DNA from: Chrysoperla carnea
Taxonomy: Eukaryota > Arthropoda > Insecta > Neuroptera > Chrysopidae
DNA length: 64,000 nt
Reading direction: 5' to 3'
NCBI RefSeq assembly: GCF_905475395.1
Contig: NC_058338.1
Location: forward strand, 92,675,435-92,739,434
Part shown: positions 23,001 to 35,000 of the stretch, piece by piece
Numbering within the stretch: position 1 is the first letter of the stretch
Layout of the letters: each line of letters begins with the position of its first letter
The notes under the pieces: model-generated
Seen by the model: the letters and a program-made list of their open reading frames with translations, nothing else
What the model was told of the DNA's origin: nothing
The model's database searches: none
Made by a program: the position numbers and the translations under genes

Positions 23001-26000
23001 TTCGGCCTGAATTCAGGCCGAAGCCGAATGTTTGACCGAAGGTGGTTTTTTTGGCCGAGGTGGCCGAAGCCGAAGCTTCGGTCGGACACTAGAAATTTCC
23101 GACCAATCGGAATGAATAAGATTTAATTGGAAAAATTTTCGATTCAATCTAATTAAATGCAATAGAAACTAATCGAAAATTTCCAATTAGTTAAAATTCA
23201 TGAATGAAATCGAAATGAAAATTTCATATTGGATTCAATTAGTTCCAATTCATGAATGGTATCGACTTAGAAATTTCATATTGGATTCTGTTGGATTGAA
23301 TAGGAATTGAGTCAGGCTTTTTTATCAGGGTTAACCCCAATTTCAAAAAGAAACCAACTCTTGGCCCATTTTATACAAACACACACACACACTCAAATAC
23401 ATTAAAGTTTTGCAAAATAAAAAAGCTGTGATCTGGATTCAAATTCTACAATTTCATAGCATTTAAATATTATGGATAGCAAAAAAATAAATGGTACGGG
23501 TCAAATCATGATAATTTTGAACAAAGCGAAATATATTTTTTTGTTTTTGTAATAATTATACATACCGATGAACTGTTCATTGCATTTTTATTTTTATTAT
23601 TCATTTCAATATTAAAATGTGATGATAGCAAACGATTCTTTTGTTTATATAAATTAGGCATACTTTGACTTTTCAATGGATTCGTCGAATGCATAATACT
23701 ACCGCCATATTGTGTACTATCATTTGTTGTATGATTATTATTGTTGCCAGATGGATGACGGCGTAATTTTAATTCACATGAACGTTTTTTATTTAATTTA
23801 CTCCATGTTGTTAAACCTAAATCTGATTTGATCATTGAATTATTATCAAGTGGTAATTTTTTATTATTTATGTCTTCGGTGTTATCTATTGAATTTGATT
23901 CTGATGTTTTATCTGAAACGGTTTAAAACAGAACAAAAAAACGTTTAAACAAAATTCAATTTTGTGTGAGTGAAAATTTTAAATTAGTAAAAATAATAAA
24001 TTTTTCAAAACAGTGACATTTTTGAAATTAATGAAGATCGAGACCACGATTACTAGGAATCCGCACCAGTACCGGTTTCGATACCAAGCTAACACCATGA
24101 CATTTAGTTACGCATCGTTATGCATTGTCAATTCGTTTTTTTTTTTTTTTTAACTACAATACGTTTCTTTTAACTTACAACTAATAAGCCGGGATGCATA
24201 GGAAAAGTTGGAAAACAGCATCGATTTTAATGAAAATTTTTGTAACGTGTTTATACTACCCCAAGGAACATTAAACCAGCTTAGCCTAGTCATAAGGGGG
24301 TATAGGGCTCCAACAGGGGTCATATTACATGAATTATATCAAATATTCCGAAAATCATGCCATTTTTTGCCAAGAATTTCACTTTTTTGGCACAAAAACT
24401 CCAAATTAAATATTTATCGTCTAAATTGTGCTGTCGGAGGTATTTTTGAATGCTGATTCCGAATCCGATGTCAGATTACATGGAATCTACCATGTCCATG
24501 TACAAATTTCCACAAAAACGGTAAACTAACTTTTTTTTTTATATTTTTTTTTTTTAAAACTGTTTTTCTAACAACTATGGTCATTTACATAGTGTAAGAT
24601 GAGGCCATGACATCACGTGATGTGAAGTCTTGACCCCATGAACTAGTATTAATTGTAGTATGATAATATAATAAACTAACTATTTGTCGTTCAAACTTTG
24701 CCAAGGGTTATTTTTATTCGCTGAATAAAATCACTTAAAAAAGTGAAAATCTTGGCTAAAAAAATCACGATTTTCGGAATACGTGACAGAATCCGTAAAT
24801 CTGAAATCGGGTTCGTAATCAGCAACCAAAAATACTTCCTAGATATTAGTTTGGACAAAAAGTACTCAGTTTTCCGTTTTTGTGCCATTTTTGGAACCCG
24901 TGACAGAATTTGTACAATTGTACCCGTGCCATCGGATTGTATTCACCGACCAAAATACCTACTGGATGACAATTTTAAGTCAAAAACTGCATATGCCCTC
25001 GCTGGGACCGTATGCCTCCTTATGACTATATTAAGTTAGTTGAATGTTCCTTGAGGTCCTATAAACACGTTACAAAAAGTTTCATTTAAATCGGTGCTGT
25101 TTCCTCACTTTTCCACTTTTGACACTTTTTTCCGGCTAATTCATTGTATTATAAACGCCTCTAATATTAAAAACAAAAATGTAAAAAGTGTACCAAAATA
25201 AAAATGTGTTATGTAACAGATATTTTTATAAAACGATTACCTATATCATGATCATCGCTTGCTTCAGAATACATAGTAACACTACCTTCAAATGCAATTG
25301 TATAATTATTTTTATTCGCTTGGCATGTGAGCATTATATCTTGTTCATTCGGCAATTCACAATCCAATGAATCCACACTGTAGTTATGACCAGGCATGGG
25401 GACTTCTCTCACAGGTGAAAATAATAATTCCGATTTACATATTGACATAGTGTCAATTAATCCCGTTGAATCTTCACCCTAATTTTGTTTTCAAACAAAA
25501 GACAACACAAATTTTTTTTTAGAAACATGAATATTTATTTTATGTGCAATGAACAGTATGAGAAATGGTTATACAGGTGTAAAAGGAACCTGTATTTTAT
25601 TTGGACCCTCCTACTAAAATTAAATTTTAAAGAAATACGGACAGATATAAAACCGCGGAGATTATCTCCGATGGACAACTGAGAAAATGACTGATTTTCT
25701 CAGTAATTTGTATCAAAATAAGTGGGTTCATTTTTTAATTGAAAACAATTTTTAGATCTGTACTCATTTTGATACAAAGATCAAAAATATATATATAAGA
25801 AGTTAGTTAAACACAACTTTTGTTATACAAAACTAAACTAGATTTCCATATCAAAACCATAAAATAAAAAGAATTTGTACCTGTGAACTTGTATGTTGAC
25901 TGAGAGATGATTCCATTTCAAATTTTTCCATTAATGAACCAGACATACTTGCATACATTTCCCCTTCCCGGTTATTCTAAAAAGAAAATATATTTATATT

Positions 26001-29000
26001 GAATAATTATTTTCATAATTTAAAAATAACCCTAATTAATGTTATTGTGAGATGCAAAAGTGACAATTTTTCGCTAACAGCTATGGTTGTTACGATGTAA
26101 CCATTCATTAGTGTGAAGTTGTCTTCATATTCAACCTTCTTGCGGTTAGCACTAGCCTTCATTTTATCTATTGGTCTGTTAAACGTCAAAAATGTTAGGG
26201 TTTTTGTTTTTTTTTAATAATAAATGTAGTGGGGAGAAAATTCGTTAGATGGTTATAAAAATTAAATACGGCTTCCTCTTATGTGGTGGACCGTGATGGA
26301 AGACAGAACACTGACATTCGATGAGGATAACCAACATGGCTTACCAGATCACAATGTGGTTTAGTGGTTTTTAAAAAAATTAAAAAGAAGTAAAAAGTAC
26401 GATAATTACGAATATACACGATGTCTCGAAGGTACTGTTAACTTTTGATTTTGTTTTGCTTGCATTTTTATCAATCAATCCACGCTATGTCGAGGTAAAT
26501 TTTAATAATTTTAAATCGATACATACGTATCAATTGGTCCAAGGATGTTGCGTTATGGTTTTTTTTTTATATTCACGGCGTGAAAGGCGCTTAGGCTATT
26601 TATAATAGTTATATAAAACGTTTTCAAGAAAAATCTAACACGTGCCTTCTGAAGATGTTTTGTATGCTTATGTCGCGGTTTTTGCAACTACAAACGTTTT
26701 AATCGTTTCATGTCTACACATTCTAGATTTTGTTGATAAATTTTGGTCGGTATATACCGTTTTAAGTAAGTTTTAAAATTAATATATGGTTAAGATTGTT
26801 TTGTAAACTCGTGTTAGTAGCGCGGTTTATTATGGCGTTTTCATTTTAAGTATAGGTAAAAACGTATTAAAGTTTCATTATGGTACGCTCTGTTTTCGTT
26901 GGTAAAATTTAAGTCGATACATATATACATGTTTTAGTAGATTACTAGGTTTAATTTTAGTGAAGGTTGCGATTAATCTATAGTAGACGTAACGCGTCAT
27001 GTCGAACGCACTTGTTAAGTTTTTCTTGATAGTTTCCGTAAATTAGTTTAATATTGTTGTTCATTATAACGTCGTTATTCTTATTTAAGTTGGTGTAAAA
27101 CGTGTCGAACGTTTCACTATTATTCAAGTCTGATTTTGTGATAAAATTTATTTCGGTATGTATATGTATATGTATGAATATGTACTTTATTGCATTTTTG
27201 GTAATTTAAGTTCTTGCTAAAAATTGTCAAATACTATGTTTTTGATATTGTTAATTAAATAGTTATCTACCTTTAGGTTGTTTGAGTAATTCATTACATT
27301 TTTTTTTGGTAATTTAAGTCTTGTTTGAAAAATTGTAAATGCTATATTTTTGATATTGTTAAATAAATTCTTATCTACCATTAGGCTGTTTGTGTAATTG
27401 ATTACATTTTTGGTAATTAAGTTCTTGTTAAAAAAATGTAAATGCTATATATTTGATATTGTTAAATAAATTGTTATTTGCCAAGATTTGTGGTGTTTTA
27501 CACTAACTGTTTCAGACACTGGTGATATTAAGGTTGATCTATACTGATGCATATTGGGGTTCCTTGACAAGGAATTAGATCAGCGAATAAATCCTCTGGG
27601 AATGGTTTTGAGTTCTATTACTCGATACCCTGCTTTGGGCCCACTTTAACACCTGGTACTCGCTTACAGCGTAGCTCTCACTCCGATTAATTAATTAATT
27701 AATGATCATTTTCACCGTCTACGTAACTTCGTCAAATATGTTTGTATATCTTACAATATATCATACGTTAACGCACCCCATCTAAATATTTATTGTTACA
27801 TTTGGTAGCAGAGCGTGGTTGCAACGTTTTCTCGTGTAGATTTTCCTTAATAATTTGCTATATATATGTATATGTATGTTTTGAGTTTATTTTGATTTTA
27901 CTTAACGCTTTGTTTATTTTTTTTTATGAGAAAAAATTGCATGGATCGAGGATAGTACATAAAAAATTCGTTAGAAACAAATTGAATCGAGATGCCGGAA
28001 TCAGCAAATGTTAGTATTGATGGAGAAACACGGAGATCTGTCACAGCTGCAACATTATTATTGGTTACTCAAAAGTTGGATACTCTAGTGGATTGCGTAA
28101 ACCAGCTGACAGAAAATGTGTCACAACAAACCAGCAATGTTTCTAAGATGAGTATTAATCATAATTGTTCTTCTAACATTGAAAATTCGTTAATTCGTGA
28201 CTTATCTACTCGCGTGCCGGTATTAAATATTCTTATTTCTACTTCCATAGTAGATTTCTGTATGGAAGTCGAAGATTTAATGACATTAAATGTTCTTAAA
28301 CAAGATATGATTATAAAGTTTCTTACCTCAAAAATGTCGCCTGACTCTAGACAACTATGGGCTTCATTTATCATACAAGATTTGTCGTGGGTCGTTATTA
28401 AGCAGAGACTTTTGGCGTTGTTGTCATCATCTGAGCTTCACCAATTGGTGGACAAAAATATTCGTAGAAAACAGAATGTAAACGAAAAGTTTTTAACTTT
28501 CGCTTCCGATATTCGGAGGTATTCAAGGATTCTCTGTCCTAAGCTTAGTCCGGTTGAAGTTATTGAAATCATATTTTCTCATTTGAATCATTCAACCTTT
28601 GATCTCTTAAAGCTGTACCCTCAACCTAATAGCTATGATGAGTTAGAGAAACTCTGCGTTAAGGTTGAAGAAATTCAATCACGCGTCAGAGATTTGTCTC
28701 AATATTCTGAGCAGCCAAGTTTAAGTCCGTCCGTTTCTAATCCGTTAGGTCACACCCAGTTTGAATCGAATGGTGTGCCAAAGGTCGAAGCTTTATTACG
28801 ATCGACTACAGATTCGTCTGCTTTACATGCCAAATAGGCTACGTGCAACCCTCATGGATGCACCCTTTTATAAATTTAAATTCATATACGTCGCATCAAT
28901 TTTATATATACCTCAATTAATTTTAAGTTTGTCCGTCTCTAATCCGTTATGCCACGCTCAGTTTGATTTGAAGGGGTGCCAAGGGTGGAAAGCTAATATT

Positions 29001-32000
29001 ACCGTCGATCTCAGTTTCGTCTGAGACCAAATCGACGACGGGCTGCCCACAGCGAGGCACCTCTACAAGTTTAAATTCGTATACCTCTCATAAATTTTAT
29101 ATATACGCCAATTAATTTTAAGTCAGTCCGTCTCTAATCCGTTGCGTGACGCCCAGTTTGATTTGAAGGGATGCCAAAGGTGGAAAGCTAATATTACCGT
29201 CGATCTCAGTTTCGTCTGAGACCAAATCGACGACGGGCGGCCCACAGAGAGGCACTTCTACAAGTTTAAATTCATATACGTCACCCAACAGGAATTCGTT
29301 TGATGACGGAAACGCCCCTCAGGCAATGTGTAGTTTTAAATGCTGCACTTTAAAGGGACATAATTGCCCAAATAGGGTTCCGAACATGGTTTCGGCCCAT
29401 TCGTCGAACATAAATTCGTAACATTTTTACAATATTATGATGAATTAATCATCTATACTTCATCCTTGGACCAACATTTATTTCAAATCGTTAGTATTTT
29501 ATTAAGATTTAAGGAATTAAACCGTTCGTTGAAAAGACAATTTTGTGAGTGACACTCTGTCACATTTATTTGATGTTAATGATAAGAATTATTTCAAATC
29601 GTTAGGATTTTATTAAAACATAAAGAATTAAACCGTTCGTCGAAAAGACAATGTTGTGAGTGACGCTCTGTCACGCTTGTTTGATGTTAATGATAAAAAT
29701 GTTAAAGAGGAAAGTATTTCAGAATCTGACCCAGTGGCTTTATTAAATACATTAGTTCATTCTACTCCGCAAGGGTATTTATCTGTACGTGAAGCTCAAA
29801 GGCTTTCAGAATATTGTGGTTCCGTTTACGCTGACATAAAGTCAGGCAAAAATGTTAAAAACTTCTTTATTCGTGATGGTTTACTTTGTCGTTTCGTCGG
29901 AAAAAATCGTAACAAAAGGATCGTGTTACCGAATACCATGTTGAGTTTTGTTCTGGAATATTTTCACTCTACTATGCACCATGGTACGTTAAAAACCTAC
30001 CGGGACATCGCTAAAAGATTTTGGTCCCCAGAATTGTTTAAAACTGTAAAAACTTTTGTGAGTGAGTGTAGGGTATGTGCGTCTTCGAAATCGTCGAACT
30101 TAAATAGTGCTCCAAATCTGGCCTTAATACCTCCAAACGAAGTGTGGTCTCATTTATATATAGACTATATTGGTCCCCTAATTACATCTACTGATTCTTC
30201 CCGTTTTATTTTAGTGGTTGTTGATGGATTTTCCAAGTATGTCGTAGCGAAAGCTACACGAAGATCAACTGCGGATGTTACTACCGCTGTCTTAAGAGAG
30301 ATTTTCTTACAATATGGTTTTCCTAAATTACTTACATCGGACAACGGATCGGCTTTTAGAGCACAGAAGCTCGCAGATTTTTTAATGGCTCATGGTGTGA
30401 AAGCAATTTTTACATCTGGATATAACCCAAAAAGCAATATGAGTGAACGTAATAACCAAAATATTAAAACGAATTTAACAGCCATTATGAAGCAGTATGG
30501 TTTACAACATAAGATGTGGAGTAATATGCTTCCATATGTCGTATATAATTACAATAGATCGTTTCATCAAACGATTAAATGTACGCCGGCGGTTGTGTTT
30601 TTTGGCAGAGAATTGAACACTTCAATGGATCTCGCACTCAATATTGATTTATGTGACGAAAAGCCAGACTTAAGTTTTGTAAGGAAAAACCTTAAAGAGT
30701 ATTTTGTTAAAAAATCTAAGCCAACTCTCGATTACGCATCCAAGTTTAAAATAAACCAATTAGTTATGTTGAAGAATCATGCCTTAATATCTACAACTGA
30801 ACGGGATAAGAAATTCATGGATAAATACAGTGGTCCTTATAAAATCGTTAGATTCACAACACCAGTTTCTGTGGAACTTCAAGAAATCGGCTCGGAAAAT
30901 GTTAAGAAGTCGCACATCCAATATATCAAGCCCTACGGAAGTGGTAGCTAACTAATTAAGTTATTTTACTAAGTAAGCTCCTTCAGAGACATTATCAGTT
31001 AATTTTCTTTACCTAATAAGTTTATATATAAATTTTCGTATTTTGATTCACAATGCAAGCAATAGCATATGCGTAAAGAGAAGTATACATATATGTATAC
31101 AAAAAAAAAAATTTTTGTTCTCCCAAAAATTTTTTTTCCTTAGGCCGCTTGGGATGTTACGATGTAACCATTCATTAGTGTGAAGTTGTCTTCATATTCA
31201 ACCTTCTTGCGGTTAGCACTAGCCTTCATTTTATCTATTGGTCTGTTAAACGTCAAAAATGTTAGGGTTTTTGTTTTTTTTTAATAATAAATGTAGTGGG
31301 GAGAAAATTCGTTAGATGGTTATAAAAATTAAATACGGCTTCCTCTTATGTGGTGGACCGTGATGGAAGACAGAACACTGACATTCGATGAGGATAACCA
31401 ACATGGCTTACCAGATCACAATGTGGTTTAGTGGTTTTTAAAAAAATTAAAAAGAAGTAAAAAGTACGATAATTACGAATATACACGATGTCTCGAAGGT
31501 ACTGTTAACTTTTGATTTTGTTTTGCTTGCATTTTTATCAATCAATCCACGCTATGTCGAGGTAAATTTTAATAATTTTAAATCGATACATACGTATCAA
31601 TTGGTCCAAGGATGTTGCGTTATGGTTTTTTTTTTATATTCACGGCGTGAAAGGCGCTTAGGCTATTTATAATAGTTATATAAAACGTTTTCAAGAAAAA
31701 TCTAACACGTGCCTTCTGAAGATGTTTTGTATGCTTATGTCGCGGTTTTTGCAACTACAAACGTTTTAATCGTTTCATGTCTACACATTCTAGATTTTGT
31801 TGATAAATTTTGGTCGGTATATACCGTTTTAAGTAAGTTTTAAAATTAATATATGGTTAAGATTGTTTTGTAAACTCGTGTTAGTAGCGCGGTTTATTAT
31901 GGCGTTTTCATTTTAAGTATAGGTAAAAACGTATTAAAGTTTCATTATGGTACGCTCTGTTTTCGTTGGTAAAATTTAAGTCGATACATATATACATGTT

Positions 32001-35000
32001 TTAGTAGATTACTAGGTTTAATTTTAGTGAAGGTTGCGATTAATCTATAGTAGACGTAACGCGTCATGTCGAACGCACTTGTTAAGTTTTTCTTGATAGT
32101 TTCCGTAAATTAGTTTAATATTGTTGTTCATTATAACGTCGTTATTCTTATTTAAGTTGGTGTAAAACGTGTCGAACGTTTCACTATTATTCAAGTCTGA
32201 TTTTGTGATAAAATTTATTTCGGTATGTATATGTATATGTATGAATATGTACTTTATTGCATTTTTGGTAATTTAAGTTCTTGCTAAAAATTGTCAAATA
32301 CTATGTTTTTGATATTGTTAATTAAATAGTTATCTACCTTTAGGTTGTTTGAGTAATTCATTACATTTTTTTTTGGTAATTTAAGTCTTGTTTGAAAAAT
32401 TGTAAATGCTATATTTTTGATATTGTTAAATAAATTCTTATCTACCATTAGGCTGTTTGTGTAATTGATTACATTTTTGGTAATTAAGTTCTTGTTAAAA
32501 AAATGTAAATGCTATATATTTGATATTGTTAAATAAATTGTTATTTGCCAAGATTTGTGGTGTTTTACACTAACTGTTTCAGACACTGGTGATATTAAGG
32601 TTGATCTATACTGATGCATATTGGGGTTCCTTGACAAGGAATTAGATCAGCGAATAAATCCTCTGGGAATGGTTTTGAGTTCTATTACTCGATACCCTGC
32701 TTTGGGCCCACTTTAACACCTGGTACTCGCTTACAGCGTAGCTCTCACTCCGATTAATTAATTAATTAATGATCATTTTCACCGTCTACGTAACTTCGTC
32801 AAATATGTTTGTATATCTTACAATATATCATACGTTAACGCACCCCATCTAAATATTTATTGTTACATGGTTTTTCCACTAGTTTCTCCACAATGGAATG
32901 GAGAATCCGAGGCAAGAAGAGGAACGAGCGAACTTTTGTATGACATCTCTGACTAGTAATATAGATTATTTTTCAAATTTCTTTTTCGGAATATTTTTTT
33001 TGAAGTATGATACTGAATGTAGTTAGCGGTAATGATGATTCGGTTCTTAAATTATTCGTAAAGGATTGTTTTACAAAATCAGGAATGATTTTGAAACAAC
33101 ATTTTTCTTCATATTTGTAAAAGTACCATACAATTAAAATTTGTACAATTATTGGCATTTTCGAAATCATTGAGATCAATTTAATATTTTTATTTGACGT
33201 TATAAAGTGGTAAAAAACATTTTTTCTAGACCGTTTCTTTAGAGAAATAGCTGATTTAAAAGAATACCTTTTTTCAAAAAAATCGCTATAAAAAAAACGT
33301 AATTTACAATTTTTTAAACATTTTGTGTTAATTACAAATGATTATAATAAAGATTGAACCGTTCACAGCGAAACCAAAAAGGGTGATTTTCGATGAATTT
33401 TCGCGAATTCCTCGGGGAATAACCAACAAAATCGTATCCAAGTTACTTATTTTTTGTAGATTCTTTTGTTTTTTTTTTTTTGTTTTTTTCTTAAAAGTTG
33501 GAAAAATGCAAAAATGCGCTCACTTTCTTCGAATTTTTTCTTCAACAAGACCAAAAGTTTTGCTTTTGAATAGCATGCTGTAGGGCTTAATTATTGGGTC
33601 ATGCCTAGACTCCCTGGACTATTAATGTTTGGCTTTTGTCTAGTATTTCATAGCTAATTCAGATGAAATTTTACATAAAGCTAACTGTGCGTGCGATAGG
33701 TTTTTCCATCAGCGCAACATCTGAGAATTTCATCATTATCAAACAGTCATTTTTGAAGCTTTTTCTAGAAAAAGTTTGGTAATAAAGTTCTAAGAAATAT
33801 TGCTATCCACAAATTTCGCAATGTTTATATTCTCATATAAATTTTCAGGTGCGTTCTTAGTACTCGCCTACTTTATATGAGGAGCTCATGTGCAAAGTTT
33901 TTTGATTGCAGATCAACCGATTTGGGCTGTGTGTTGTCTATCAGTGTGAATCAGTGTTTTATTAAGTAGAATATTTTGAACTTTATCAATTTATCAGTTC
34001 AAAATGGGTGCGGTGTTTCATGAATTCTTTTGAGCAATTTTTTCTCACTAGAGAAAATCATTAAAAAAAAATTTTTCCATTACCTCTTGTACAATCTGCA
34101 TATCCGTACACATTGTTGGTAAGGTGGTTAATAATGAATGGATGTCTTCAGTACGAAAACTTTCCATATCGGCTTCAGCTAAATTTGCATCTAAATTTTT
34201 CGACATAGCATCATAGAATCCCAAATCATCACCCGTATACGATGTACACAATGATGATAACACACTAACATGTTGTAGATTACTGCTACTATCTCGATAA
34301 CTGAAAAATAAAAAAATATATCAATGTTATTTCTTTATTTGTTAATCAATTGATCGATGCACAATTAAATTTAATCAATACACATACAAAATAAATTATC
34401 AATTATCCATAAAATAGTTTTATTGATATAAATAGAGTGATAGGCTAAAATAAATTATTTTGGAATTGAAATTAGTGTACTTATTTATCGTATTTATGAC
34501 ATCACACATTATTAAATAGAATTATTTTATATGTTATGTTACGTTCGTAATGTGACTCATTTAATTTAGTTTACAGAAATATTATATGGTTTTTATTATG
34601 TAGAATGTAGATAACAGATGGGATTTTTGTTGTTGATGTTGTAATGAGAGTATATAATTTTTCATGTAGGAATGTATGTTCTAATTACAACAGTCTTAGT
34701 CGTCTTAAAAATGCTGAAGTTTCATTCTCAGTTGAATAAATACCGTGTTGACATATCATATGAATATCTTGAAGATGTAGTAACTATGCAAAAATGAGTA
34801 TCGTGACAGGAGAAATTCGAATCATTCGAGGTAGGTTAGGTTATGTTAGAGTGGCTGTCTTAGAGTGAGACACACTTAGACCAAAGGGTCCGTTGTGCTT
34901 CCGAAAAAGGTTTGGCCCATTCCCAACCAATACTCCATAAACTATTTGGAGTTGTTTAAGAACAGCAGGAGTGCATTGACACTAACGGACTTCTAAGATC

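Larger units (their letters stand above)
26088..32867 (+). mobile_element. Gypsy-type LTR retrotransposon, deletion derivative, in RUSC intron 2
   Basis: Two 1713-bp LTRs that read identical bound a 3354-bp interior. A TGGT target duplication flanks it (26084-26087, 32868-32871). The interior has an initiator-Met tRNA primer site, a gag-like frame, a repeat-filled stretch and an integrase frame. Protease, reverse transcriptase and RNase H are absent, so it cannot copy itself and must have moved with help from a complete relative, or lost the region just after insertion. It lies antisense to the RUSC gene. The order (gag, then integrase after an RNase H-tail motif) and the HHCC/DDE integrase point to the Ty3/Gypsy group. 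Confidence 0.93.
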
